Positions 1 through 6,793 of a stretch of DNA of 22,402 bases are shown here, one piece after another. Origin of the DNA: an uncultured Bdellovibrio sp. (GTDB lineage Bacteria > Bdellovibrionota > Bdellovibrionia > Bdellovibrionales > Bdellovibrionaceae); the NCBI RefSeq assembly GCF_946478835.1, contig NZ_CAMLDV010000046.1:1-22402 (forward strand), given 5' to 3'. Both the position numbers and the translations under genes were made by a program. The first letter of the stretch is position 1; every line of letters begins with the position of its first letter. Below the pieces are notes generated by a model, which was not told where the DNA came from, did not search any database, and saw only the letters and a program-made list of their open reading frames with translations.

Positions 1-441
1 TTTAAAAACATGTGCCTTCATTCCTTCTTGAAGAATATCTAGCAAAGAACTAAAAGCTTTGGCGCCGATTTCATCAAGTTCTTTTCGTTGTTCTTTTGAG
101 CAACGAAGCTCTTGATGGAACATGCTTCGGTAGTGTCCGGGATTCTGCAGAGCAAATTCGATATAAGCGCGGCCCGACGCCTGAAGTTTTTGTCGGGGAG
201 TGCGTGCGTGGAGAAGTTCTTTTTCAAAAGCCTGCATCAAAGCTAAAAAACCTTCTTCAGCGATATAGGAAAGTAAATCCTGCTTCGATTTAAAATGTCG
301 GTAAACAGCCGTATGGCTCACTTTGAGGCTTTTTGCGATTTCACGTAACGTAAAATCGACTTCGCCCTTTTTCTGAATGATTTCAACTGTCTTTTTAATG
401 GCGGCACTTTTAAGGTCGCCATGATGATACGACTTAACCAT
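1..441 (-). CDS. TetR/AcrR-family transcriptional repressor, C-terminus cut by window edge
   Basis: An open frame runs from an ATG at 441-439 to base 1 without a stop, 147 codons, so the C-terminus lies outside the window. The N-terminus reads MVKSYHHGDLKSAAI, the YHHGDL start typical of many TetR proteins. A helix-turn-helix follows at about residues 30-55 (FTLREIAKSLKVSHTAVYRH, then FKSKQDLL). The rest is helical and resembles the ligand-binding and dimerisation domain of WHG-type TetR proteins. The start codon overlaps a CATG shared with the divergent side, about 65 bp from the likely start of the DoxX-like gene, with a perfect palindrome in between. By family behaviour it probably represses itself and the DoxX/quinone-reductase pair in response to a small molecule. 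The ligand is unknown. Confidence 0.9.
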   Translation of the reverse strand, partial: MVKSYHHGDLKSAAIKKTVEIIQKKGEVDFTLREIAKSLKVSHTAVYRHFKSKQDLLSYIAEEGFLALMQAFEKELLHARTPRQKLQASGRAYIEFALQNPGHYRSMFHQELRCSKEQRKELDEIGAKAFSSLLDILQEGMKAHVFK

Positions 442-487
442 GAAAAAAAGCCTAACAGACTTTTTCTATGTTTACAATGGTCACATT

Positions 488-499
488 AATGTTAACATT
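488..499. promoter_or_regulatory. Candidate TetR operator palindrome
   Basis: AATGTTAACATT is a perfect 12-bp palindrome between the divergent TetR and DoxX-like genes. A related arrangement, AATGGTCACATT, lies just upstream at 477-488. Position and symmetry suit a TetR operator. Binding is inferred only. Confidence 0.45.
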
Positions 500-505
500 G
501 GTTAC

Positions 506-952
506 ATGAGAAAATTAAATGCCTTCTACCGTATGTTGATCTTGTTTTCCGTAGTAGCTTTTCTGGCCAGAGGCTTTGGACTCTTAACGACATGGAGCGA
601 AGTTCCTTTATGGATCATGATCCAGATGTTTCTTTTTGCAGGCGTCAGTCATTTCACACCACTTCGTCACGAGTTTGTTAAAATGATCCCGCCGATGGTT
701 CCAGGTAAAATGTTTTGGGTGTATTTTACCGGCGTCATTGAGATTTTAGGTGCTATTGATCTAATGGACCCGAGAACACGACATTATGCCGCATGGGCTC
801 TAATCGGTCTTTTGGTCGTCATGTTCCCAGCGAACTATTACGCCGCAAAAAATAATATTTCGTTCCGCGGAACAAAACCACAGCCGGTCTTGCAAAGGGG
901 AATAATGCAGATTCTCTTCATAGCAGCTCTTTACGTCGGAGGCATTTTGTGA
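506..952 (+). CDS. DoxX-like integral membrane protein
   Basis: This 148-residue hydrophobic protein has about four membrane helices (around residues 8-27, 35-50, 72-90 and 97-113, with a last one at the C-terminus) and resembles small DoxX/DoxX-like proteins. Such proteins are often coupled to quinone or thiol redox enzymes. The chosen start is the ATG at 506 (MRKLNAFYRM). The frame stays open upstream to an ATG at 440, which would add 22 residues, but that extension covers the palindrome and overlaps the TetR start. Neither start has a convincing ribosome-binding site. The stop overlaps the next gene's GTG start by four bases, so the two are translationally coupled. Function beyond membrane redox support is not determined. 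Confidence 0.75.
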   Translation: MRKLNAFYRMLILFSVVAFLARGFGLLTTWSEVPLWIMIQMFLFAGVSHFTPLRHEFVKMIPPMVPGKMFWVYFTGVIEILGAIDLMDPRTRHYAAWALIGLLVVMFPANYYAAKNNISFRGTKPQPVLQRGIMQILFIAALYVGGIL

Positions 953-1530
953 AGAAAAAGATTTTAGTCATTAATGGACATCCCAATGCAGAAAGTCTTT
1001 GTGCTTCACTGGCCGCGAACTATGCAAAAGGAGCTGAACAAGCGGGACATGAAATAAAGCTCGTGCATTTATCACAGCTTTCTTTCGATCCGATTTTGCA
1101 CAAAGGTTATTTAAAGATTCAAGATCTCGAGCCAGACTTAATTCAAGCACAAAAAGATATTCTCTGGGCAGAACACTTAGTCTTTGTGTATCCGATTTGG
1201 TGGAGCTCTCTTCCTGCTTTACTAAAAGGATTCTTAGATAGAGTCTTATTGCCAGGCTTCGCTTTCAAATATCACAAAACAGATCCGTTCTGGGATAAAT
1301 TGTTGTCCGGCCGCACGGGGAGAATTATTCTTACAACCGATGCTCCTTGGTTGTGGAATCTTGTGATGATTTGGGACCCCGCGGTTCGCACAATGAAAAA
1401 AGGTGTGCTTGAATTCTGTGGAATTAAACCTGTCAGCGTTACACAATTTGATTCGATAAAAAATAGAAAGCCCGAAGATATTAAAAAATATCTTCAAAAG
1501 GTTTTTGAGTTAGGTCAAAAGGCTCTTTAA
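949..1530 (+). CDS. Flavodoxin-fold NAD(P)H:quinone oxidoreductase family protein
   Basis: The protein has 193 residues, near the usual length for KefF/MdaB/NQO1-like FMN or FAD reductases. It begins with a beta strand and phosphate-binding loop (KILVINGHPNAESLC, residues 4-18). The family core VYPIWWSSLPALLKGFLDRV lies at about residues 79-98 and is followed by LPGFAF. These enzymes carry out two-electron reduction of quinones or related electrophiles in the cytoplasm. It starts with GTG, overlapping the DoxX-like stop codon. The divergent TetR gene and the membrane partner suggest an inducible response to quinones, electrophiles or another redox stress. The substrate cannot be named. Confidence 0.87.
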   Translation: MKKKILVINGHPNAESLCASLAANYAKGAEQAGHEIKLVHLSQLSFDPILHKGYLKIQDLEPDLIQAQKDILWAEHLVFVYPIWWSSLPALLKGFLDRVLLPGFAFKYHKTDPFWDKLLSGRTGRIILTTDAPWLWNLVMIWDPAVRTMKKGVLEFCGIKPVSVTQFDSIKNRKPEDIKKYLQKVFELGQKAL

Positions 1531-1534
1531 AACA

Positions 1535-1553
1535 GGGGACCCGAGGGGTCCCC
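1535..1553 (+). terminator. GC-rich hairpin after the quinone reductase gene
   Basis: GGGGACC and GGTCCCC form a perfect 7-bp stem around a 5-base loop, five bases after the stop. There is no U tract on the plus strand. A short T run on the minus side suggests it may act more on the convergent transcript. Confidence 0.45.
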
Positions 1554-1562
1554 CCAAAAGAA

Positions 1563-1862
1563 TTACCTCCAGGAATAAGGATTCTTTATTTGGGATTCAA
1601 GCCGATGAGTCGATACATCCACAGTCTCAAAGACACGTTGTGGACATGTGTAGCGCACAAGTTGCGGTCCTCTAAAAATAGCAGATGCTATTGCAAGCAT
1701 TCCTCCTAAGAATTTGTACACTAGGTACGCGAGGAAGCTTGTTACAAGACCGGCCCTTTTTACGCTTTCGACAGACATATCAGCTGAGGTTTCAACGAGT
1801 TTTAATAAATATCGCTCGTTTTGGAATTCCCATTCTTTTTTCTTACGCAATAATGCGTTCAT
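1563..1862 (-). CDS. Small one-pass membrane protein, hypothetical
   Basis: This 99-residue protein starts at the ATG at 1862-1860, five bases after a strong GAGGAGG ribosome-binding site (1874-1868). The frame is open further upstream to 1907, but only this start has such a site. The N-terminal 40 residues are charged and probably helical (NALLRKKKEWEFQNERYLLK). A hydrophobic segment follows at about residues 38-63 (LVTSFLAYLVYKFLGGMLAI), with a polar C-terminus ending in NPYSWR. It matches no family I recognise. It lies downstream of a 28-codon ORF and the LysR gene on the same strand, although the gaps argue for its own promoter. A single-spanning inner-membrane protein is the safest description. 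Confidence 0.65.
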   Translation of the reverse strand: MNALLRKKKEWEFQNERYLLKLVETSADMSVESVKRAGLVTSFLAYLVYKFLGGMLAIASAIFRGPQLVRYTCPQRVFETVDVSTHRLESQIKNPYSWR

Positions 1863-2049
1863 AGCTTCCTCCTCAGGATTGATAATGCTCGCAAAAGCGC
1901 TATTCAAAAGGCCGCTGAATAGAACTCATGCGAGAACTGTTTTAAGTTTTTTTGGGTTAAGACCAAGAATGAAAAACAAGCACGAGGCAAGTCTTTAAAA
2001 CTTGGGATTAATAGTTAACTAATGTAGTGAATTGAAACTTTGTACGTAG

Positions 2050-2136
2050 CTAGAATTGACCGGTGGAGGCCACGTCGTGTCCGTTCACTAGAGATAGTTC
2101 GGATTGAATTAGATTTTTAATGTTCATCATAATCAT
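2050..2136 (-). CDS. Putative 28-residue micropeptide with strong ribosome-binding site
   Basis: On the minus strand a perfect AAAGGAGG (2149-2142) sits five bases before an ATG at 2136-2134. The frame runs 28 codons to TAG at 2052-2050. The peptide starts MIMMNIKNLIQSEL and ends in ASTGQF. It has no signal peptide and no recognisable family. The start codon lies in a small inverted repeat (CATCAT, four bases, ATGATG, 2125-2140) that could partly mask initiation. The ORF is the only coding-like feature in the stretch 1863-2281. That stretch also holds a 10-bp palindrome TAGTTAACTA at 2012-2021 and an AT-rich segment at 2150-2215. It could be a leader peptide or a toxin-like or regulatory peptide. 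Translation is inferred only from the ribosome-binding site. Confidence 0.45.
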   Translation of the reverse strand: MIMMNIKNLIQSELSLVNGHDVASTGQF

Positions 2137-2224
2137 GATGGCCTCCTTTCATTAGAGTTATTTCCAATATCGGAGAAGTTGCATAAAAAGTAAACTGAAA
2201 TTTTTGAAATTCTTTGTGGTGGCT

Positions 2225-2241
2225 AGTTCCACGATGGAACT
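2225..2241 (-). terminator. Weak hairpin downstream of the LysR gene
   Basis: AGTTCCA and TGGAACT form a perfect 7-bp stem with a 3-base loop, about 40 bases after the LysR stop. No U tract follows, so termination is uncertain. Confidence 0.3.
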
Positions 2242-2281
2242 GCGTTCGCGCAAAACTCTCCATAACGATTTAAATTTGTTT

Positions 2282-3148
2282 CTAAGATTTTTTTGTCAGC
2301 GCTTCGAGCAGGCTTTTAAAGTATGGCGGCATTTCAGAGCGCGGATACCACGCAAGTGCTACAGTAGAATCTAGATGCATCTCTGGATTTAAGCAGAAAA
2401 GAGATCCATTTTTTACGAACGGTCGCGCGAATTCCTCTGTCAGAGCGGAAAAGCCGACACCATCGACAACGAGTGATGTCAGTGCATCGATGTTATTTGC
2501 ATAGTGACGGTGCTTAGAAATTTTTGTGATTTTATATTTCTTTAGCAGATCTAAAGTGACGTTGTCGTTCGGATCAAAATCAACAATGGATTCTTTCGCA
2601 AAAATATCTTCAAGCTTTCTTTTCTTCCACGCTGTTGAAGCGAAAAGATAGTAGCGCTCTGGCGACAGGATTTTTGAATCAAGCTCTTTGCCCACTTGGT
2701 TTACGGGAAGGGCGCCAATTTGAGCAAAGCCAGATTTTAATTTTCCTATCACACTTTCAGAGTCTGAAAGATCAAAGCGCACCCGAAGTTGCGAATACTT
2801 TTTCATCACCCCACTGGCTTTCGGAATAATCCTTGAGCGCATGAGTGCTGAAGAACCACTGATGCAGATTTCCTGCACGGTGATTTTCTTTCCTCCAAGA
2901 GTCGAAAGAGTTTCTCCTTCTAAATCGCGCGCCGCTTGAACGTAGCGAAGCAACGATTCCCCTTCACTTGTTAAACGCATTCCTTTTCTGGAGCGGGTAA
3001 ATAGTGTCACACCCAGTTGCTTTTCCAAGCTCCGGATTCTTTGTGTCACCCCAGTCTGGGTGAGATCCACCATTTTAGCCGCTTCCAGGACCGTGCCCTT
3101 TTGGACGACGGCCCAGAAAGCTTCAAGGGAAGGGCTGAGTAAACTCAT
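2282..3148 (-). CDS. LysR-family transcriptional regulator
   Basis: The protein has 288 residues, the normal LysR length. The winged helix-turn-helix occupies about residues 1-65, with the signature AAKMVDLTQTGVTQRIRSLE, then LGVTLFTRSRKGMRLTSEG. The effector-binding domain spans about residues 90-285. The LTQTGVTQRI wording is close to the ArgP/LysG side of the family, but this does not define a ligand. No ribosome-binding site is visible before the ATG at 3148. It is divergent from the PHA depolymerase gene with a 224-bp spacer, a classic layout for a LysR protein acting on its neighbour. Control of phaZ is therefore likely but unproven. Confidence 0.92.
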   Translation of the reverse strand: MSLLSPSLEAFWAVVQKGTVLEAAKMVDLTQTGVTQRIRSLEKQLGVTLFTRSRKGMRLTSEGESLLRYVQAARDLEGETLSTLGGKKITVQEICISGSSALMRSRIIPKASGVMKKYSQLRVRFDLSDSESVIGKLKSGFAQIGALPVNQVGKELDSKILSPERYYLFASTAWKKRKLEDIFAKESIVDFDPNDNVTLDLLKKYKITKISKHRHYANNIDALTSLVVDGVGFSALTEEFARPFVKNGSLFCLNPEMHLDSTVALAWYPRSEMPPYFKSLLEALTKKS

Positions 3149-3245
3149 TAAAAATGATAATAAATGAAAATATATGAATTATACAAATACTAAATTTAAG
3201 ATTATGAAAGATTTTTTCCGCGCGAATTTTCTCAGTGAATGAAAA

Positions 3246-3262
3246 TGTGGATATGTGGATAA
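3246..3262 (+). promoter_or_regulatory. Two overlapping DnaA-box-like nonamers
   Basis: TGTGGATAT at 3246-3254 is followed, sharing one base, by TGTGGATAA at 3254-3262. The second is a perfect match to the consensus DnaA box TTATCCACA on the other strand. They lie in the 224-bp spacer between the LysR gene and phaZ. They could titrate DnaA, regulate the neighbours, or be chance. Confidence 0.4.
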
Positions 3263-3263
3263 A

Positions 3264-3277
3264 CTGCGCGTGCGCAG
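3264..3277. repeat. Short GC inverted repeat upstream of phaZ
   Basis: CTGCGC and GCGCAG are separated by GT, two bases after the DnaA-box pair. It could be a regulator site or a small hairpin. Nothing else gene-like was found between 3149 and 3372 apart from the AGGAGAGG ribosome-binding site just before phaZ. Confidence 0.35.
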
Positions 3278-3372
3278 TGTGAGGTCGGTAATTACCAAGA
3301 GAAGGTTGAATCTTTAGAAGCGCTTTTGACAATGCTTAGAGAAGTCCGTCAACTGCTTCGTAGGAGAGGCTT

Positions 3373-4182
3373 ATGACGAACTGGATTTTGAGAATTGCAG
3401 GTGTTTTGATTGTAACCGTAAATGTGCAAGCAAAAGAATCTATGTGCACAACAACGGGAATGCTTGATCGTATTACGTGTCCTTCAAAGTCCGTAGATAT
3501 CGCAGGACCTCATCTCACTCGCGCTGTGAAATATGCCGTGCCAGAAGGAAAAACTCCACGCGGTGGTTGGCCGACAGTGGTGATCTATCAAGGTAGTTTC
3601 TTTGAAGTGGAATTTTCTCGTCAGCGTTTAATGCCTTTTGGTGGATATAACGAAATCCGTTTGATTCAATCTTTGCTTGATCATGGATTCGCAGTGATTG
3701 CTCCACCTGCAATTAGCGGAGTTGCATGGATGACAAATATCATTGGCGTGACTTACGAAACTTCTGAAGATTTTTATTTCGTTGAAGAACTATTAAAACA
3801 AATGAAGATAGGAACTTTCGGGAAACTCAATATGAAACGCCTTTATGCCACAGGTATTTCTAGTGGTGGTTATCATTCAAGCCGCATGGCTGTGACTTTT
3901 CCAGGAACCTTTAAAGCGTTGGCCGTAGAATCTGCTTCCTACGCCAACTGCAAAGGGCCTTTGTGTTTTGTGCCAGAACAAATTCCTGAAAATCATCCGC
4001 CGACTTTATTCCTGCACGGAGAACTTGATACCGTGGTTCCTGTTACGACAATGTTTGAATACTATGAAAGATTGAAAGCCGCTGATGTTGAAACAGAAGC
4101 TTTTGTCGACGTGACTGCAAGACATCAATGGATTGATGAAGCGCCGGAATTAATCACGAATTGGTTCTTAGCTCATCATTGA
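3373..4182 (+). CDS. phaZ: Secreted medium-chain-length PHA depolymerase (alpha/beta hydrolase)
   Basis: The protein has 269 residues with a signal peptide (about residues 1-20, ending VNVQA) and an alpha/beta-hydrolase fold. The lipase box GISSG places the nucleophile at Ser163. Asp219 (HGELDTVVP) and His251 (ARHQW) complete the triad. From memory, the triad of the Pseudomonas fluorescens GK13 PHA depolymerase is Ser172, Asp228 and His260, which has identical spacing (56 and 32 residues). A related extracellular enzyme is known from Bdellovibrio, which meets PHA granules when digesting prey. The expected reaction is hydrolysis of medium-chain polyhydroxyalkanoate ester bonds outside the cytoplasm. 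AGGAGAGG precedes the ATG at suitable spacing. The 3' end overlaps the convergent kinase gene by 7 bp. A feruloyl-esterase-like activity is the main alternative. Confidence 0.8.
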   Translation: MTNWILRIAGVLIVTVNVQAKESMCTTTGMLDRITCPSKSVDIAGPHLTRAVKYAVPEGKTPRGGWPTVVIYQGSFFEVEFSRQRLMPFGGYNEIRLIQSLLDHGFAVIAPPAISGVAWMTNIIGVTYETSEDFYFVEELLKQMKIGTFGKLNMKRLYATGISSGGYHSSRMAVTFPGTFKALAVESASYANCKGPLCFVPEQIPENHPPTLFLHGELDTVVPVTTMFEYYERLKAADVETEAFVDVTARHQWIDEAPELITNWFLAHH

Positions 4183-5150
4183 ATCTGCCACGCGATCTTT
4201 TCAAGAGCTTCCACCTCTTCCGCCCAATATCTAAAAGTATTAAATTCGGGGAAAAGACGGGGGAAGCTTGGATCTTCCCAGCGTTTTGCAATCCATCCGG
4301 CGTAAGAAATAATTCTTAAACCGCGCAAAAGCGGAATCCATGACCACTGATGATCGGGAAACTCGCGAAGTTCTTCATAGCCTTCAATGATCTGGGATTT
4401 TTCTTCATCCAGCATGTCAGCGTCGCCTGAAAGCAACATCCAGAAATCCTGAATGACGGGGCCATTTACAAAATCATCAAAGTCGACCAAGAAAAATTCT
4501 TTGCCGTTGTTTAAAAGATTTCCTTTATGACAGTCGCCATGAATTCGAATAAATTCAGACGGATCAAAAAGATCATCAATCGCAAACAAAATATCTTCCG
4601 CTGCAACTGTGTAGCGTTCGCGAAGCTCAGGTGTCACCCAGTCTTGCAAAAAATCAAGCGTGGTCCATCCGCCGTAATAACTTGTATCTAAAACCGGACG
4701 GTGCGGAGCTGATTTCTTTGCTCCCACATTGTGAACTTGCGCCATCAAGCGACCGACTTTATGAAGTTCGCCCGTTAAAAATTCCTGCGGCATTCTTCCT
4801 AAAACTTTTGGGAAAAAGGCAACGAACATTCCGTCGACTTCAGAAATCGTACTGTCATGTCCTTGGAAAAGCGGCGCCACTGCGGGAATGCCTTCATTCT
4901 TCAAAGATAGAAGAAACTCATGTTCTTCTAAAATCGCATCCTTGCTCCAGCGGTGCGGGCGATAGAATTTAGCAATCACGTTTTTATTTAAAGACGTCGA
5001 GTCAATCGGCTGCTCAAGCTTGATATCAAAAACGCGATTTTCATAGGAATTGAGTTGCGTGAACTCGCCCGTCGGATAAAAGCCCGCATTTTCCGCGGCT
5101 TGCAGAACTTTTTCTGGGTCTAAACTATAGAAAGAAGAGCTTTTATCCAT
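4176..5150 (-). CDS. srkA: SrkA-type stress-response Ser/Thr kinase (YihE family)
   Basis: The protein has 324 residues, close to the 328 of E. coli SrkA, and aligns along its length by eye. Motifs are LNSYENRV (33-40), the lysine-bearing KFYRPHRW (61-68), EEHEF (75-79), the catalytic loop HGDCHKGN (204-211) and the metal-binding VDFDD (222-226), followed by NGPVIQDFWMLLSGD. The family phosphorylates proteins and protects against stress-induced death, partly by countering MazF toxicity. The start at 5150 is chosen because its N-terminus, MDKSSSFYSLDPEKV, matches the E. coli start pattern. An upstream ATG at 5189 would translate through an inverted repeat. It is a single gene, divergent from the YgjP-like gene and convergent with phaZ. 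Confidence 0.9.
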   Translation of the reverse strand: MDKSSSFYSLDPEKVLQAAENAGFYPTGEFTQLNSYENRVFDIKLEQPIDSTSLNKNVIAKFYRPHRWSKDAILEEHEFLLSLKNEGIPAVAPLFQGHDSTISEVDGMFVAFFPKVLGRMPQEFLTGELHKVGRLMAQVHNVGAKKSAPHRPVLDTSYYGGWTTLDFLQDWVTPELRERYTVAAEDILFAIDDLFDPSEFIRIHGDCHKGNLLNNGKEFFLVDFDDFVNGPVIQDFWMLLSGDADMLDEEKSQIIEGYEELREFPDHQWSWIPLLRGLRIISYAGWIAKRWEDPSFPRLFPEFNTFRYWAEEVEALEKIAWQIQ

Positions 5151-5161
5151 TTCCGCCTCGA

Positions 5162-5184
5162 AAAAAGGTACCAGGTACCTTTTT
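5162..5184. repeat. 11-bp perfect inverted repeat between srkA and the YgjP-like gene
   Basis: The arms AAAAAGGTACC (5162-5172) and GGTACCTTTTT (5174-5184) are separated by one base. The form is that of a bidirectional terminator, with a GC-containing stem flanked by A and T runs. It lies in a divergent promoter region, upstream of both genes. It could terminate antisense read-through, act as an operator, or form an attenuator in the srkA leader. Confidence 0.55.
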
Positions 5185-5227
5185 CCCAACTTGCCAGTTT
5201 TTAGTGGTTAAGTCATTCTCTGACTTG

Positions 5228-5983
5228 ATGAGCGGCAAAGAAACCTTTCTCTTCTCAAAATGGCCTGTAGAAGTGCATCGACGACCTTTTCGTCGCTCGG
5301 TTTCTATTTATCTTTATCCTAATAAGCCGATCAAAGTGATGGCTTCTAAAAGCACGTCGCAAAAAATGATCGTGGACTTTTTGATAGTCAAAAAAGACTG
5401 GATCGAAAAGACCTTTAATAAGTTTTCTGAAATCGCAGAAAAGTTTCCTGAAAAGAAAATTAAGGCTTATGAAGATTTTCCGTTTTTGGGAAAAGACAGG
5501 AAACTTAAAGTCGTAATCACGCTTCACAAAAAACCTTTTGTCTCTGTGACGGATGACCATTTGCTTTTGCATATTCCGCGCAATGAGTGGAGCGCGAACT
5601 CTCTTATTGAAGAACATCCGACAGCTCTTAAAGAGATCCGTCATTTCTATAAAAGAGAAGCCGTGAATTTTCTCAACGAACGACTCACGTTTTGGTCTGA
5701 ACAGATGAATCTTAGACCTTCGCAAGTAAAATACCGCGAACAAAGAACGCGTTGGGGAAGTTGTTCTTCAAAAGGAATTATCAACCTGAATTGGCGTTTG
5801 ATCGTCTTCCCTCAAGAGATTATCGACTATGTTATTGTGCATGAGCTTGCGCATCTTCAACACATGGATCATTCAAATCGATTCTGGTCGCTCGTTGAAA
5901 GATATATTGAGAACTATAAAGCCATCATGAAGTCTTTAAAAGAGTCTCAATATCTCGTCGAATTTTTATCGGAAAATCAGTAA
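5228..5983 (+). CDS. YgjP-like metal-dependent hydrolase (DUF45 family)
   Basis: From the ATG at 5228 the protein has 251 residues, near the family norm. The C-terminal half carries the family marks: RTRWGSCSSKGIINLNWRLI, then the zinc-binding HELAHLQHMDHSNRFW (HExxH starts at residue 205; a third histidine follows in MDHS). The N-terminal segment VEVHRRPFRRSVSI and strand IKVMASKS are also typical. YgjP/DUF45 proteins are cytoplasmic zincin-like hydrolases; the E. coli member has been reported as a UTP pyrophosphatase, which cannot be assumed here. A GTG at 5204 would add eight residues, and neither start has a clear ribosome-binding site. The 3' end overlaps the convergent PAP2 gene by 7 bp. 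Confidence 0.85.
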   Translation: MSGKETFLFSKWPVEVHRRPFRRSVSIYLYPNKPIKVMASKSTSQKMIVDFLIVKKDWIEKTFNKFSEIAEKFPEKKIKAYEDFPFLGKDRKLKVVITLHKKPFVSVTDDHLLLHIPRNEWSANSLIEEHPTALKEIRHFYKREAVNFLNERLTFWSEQMNLRPSQVKYREQRTRWGSCSSKGIINLNWRLIVFPQEIIDYVIVHELAHLQHMDHSNRFWSLVERYIENYKAIMKSLKESQYLVEFLSENQ

Positions 5984-6669
5984 AGACCGTTTTGCGTTTT
6001 TGTGCGCATAAGGCTCAGTGCTAGCAAAGTTCCCACGTAACCCACACAAGCACCGAAAATAATATCGCTTAAGAAATGATCGTGAACCACGATGCGGGTC
6101 ACACAAATGAGCATCGCAAATGGAATCCAGAACCAACGAAATCTTGGAAACGCAACACTCATCATTGTTGCCGCTGTAAAGATCACTTGCGAATGGCCAG
6201 ATGAAAACGAATGCCAGTGCCAGTGAGTCGTAAAAGGATTAAAGATAAACGGATCAAAGTTCGGTGTCTTATGAGGTCTTTGGCGACCGGCCGTGAATTT
6301 AATAATGTGAGTAATTAAGCCTGACACAATCAGCGCCACAAAAAAATTCAATCCCCAACGACGGTAGAAATCGACTCTATTAGAATGTTTTCTAAGCGCA
6401 GAAATACGCGGAGCCACCCACTTCGCAAAAGCCCAAGTCGCTAAAGCCAAAATAAAATAATATTCCGAAAGACCGATGTCTGTGAGAATGCGCGCAGGTC
6501 CACGGAAAGTATCTCTAATGGAAGGTTCGGCGAAAAAAGCCGAGAGCTTTTGATCAAAAAAATACCCAGCAACAACCGCTAAAGAGAGCGACGTGAGAAT
6601 CACCTTAATAATATGTCTTGTCAGTTTTTGTGGGTCGCTGATGAGCTCGCCGAATTGTTGTACAGGCAT
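5977..6669 (-). CDS. PAP2-family membrane phosphatase
   Basis: The protein has 230 residues and about five or six membrane segments. All three PAP2 signature motifs are present: K124-x6-R131-P132 (KFTAGRQRP), SSGH at 156-159, and R192-x5-H198-x3-D202 (TRIVVHDHFLSD). Histidines 159 and 198 are the expected catalytic pair. Enzymes of this group dephosphorylate lipid phosphates, such as phosphatidic acid, undecaprenyl pyrophosphate or lipid A phosphate, at the outer face of the inner membrane. The substrate is not predictable from the motifs. A GGAAGGA ribosome-binding site precedes the ATG. It is monocistronic, with a tail-to-tail overlap with the YgjP-like gene. Confidence 0.92.
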   Translation of the reverse strand: MPVQQFGELISDPQKLTRHIIKVILTSLSLAVVAGYFFDQKLSAFFAEPSIRDTFRGPARILTDIGLSEYYFILALATWAFAKWVAPRISALRKHSNRVDFYRRWGLNFFVALIVSGLITHIIKFTAGRQRPHKTPNFDPFIFNPFTTHWHWHSFSSGHSQVIFTAATMMSVAFPRFRWFWIPFAMLICVTRIVVHDHFLSDIIFGACVGYVGTLLALSLMRTKTQNGLY

Positions 6670-6704
6670 GTAATTCCTTCCAAAGCAGAGTCTAAAACGT
6701 AACC

Positions 6705-6716
6705 GTATTGCAATAC
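6705..6716. promoter_or_regulatory. 12-bp perfect palindrome upstream of a sigma-54-like promoter
   Basis: GTATTGCAATAC is perfectly symmetric. It lies between the PAP2 gene and the lipoprotein gene, about 27 bp upstream of the promoter at 6742. It may be an operator for either gene. Its closeness to the promoter is unusual for a sigma-54 enhancer. Confidence 0.35.
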
Positions 6717-6741
6717 AAGCCCTGATGAGGGGTGACGAATA

Positions 6742-6758
6742 TTGGCCCGAGGCTTGCT
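6742..6758 (+). promoter_or_regulatory. Sigma-54-type (-24/-12) promoter for the lipoprotein gene
   Basis: TTGGCCCGAGGCTTGCT matches the RpoN consensus TTGGCACNNNNNTTGCT with one mismatch. The invariant GG (6744-6745) and GC (6756-6757) are separated by exactly 10 bases. The expected start is near 6768, just upstream of the GGAGG at 6783. The bases around it resemble those of the site at 8373. Confidence 0.6.
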
Positions 6759-6793
6759 TAATGGTCCAGCGACAGAATACTTGGAGGTTTCTA

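Noticed and set aside
39..293. Two overlapping ORFs (62 and 65 aa) near the left edge
   Set aside because: They are shadows of the TetR frame, which runs off the edge and shows a clear helix-turn-helix.
1714..1998. 94-aa plus-strand ORF
   Set aside because: It is antisense to the small membrane-protein gene, which has a strong ribosome-binding site. This ORF has none and no protein-like pattern.
3123..3332. 69-aa minus ORF upstream of the LysR gene
   Set aside because: It is rich in Ile, Phe and His from AT-rich promoter DNA and overlaps the LysR start in another frame, without a ribosome-binding site.
3263..3374. Open plus frame before phaZ with coiled-coil-like sequence (VESLEALLTMLREVRQ)
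   Set aside because: There is no usable start codon or ribosome-binding site, and it lies in the divergent regulatory region.
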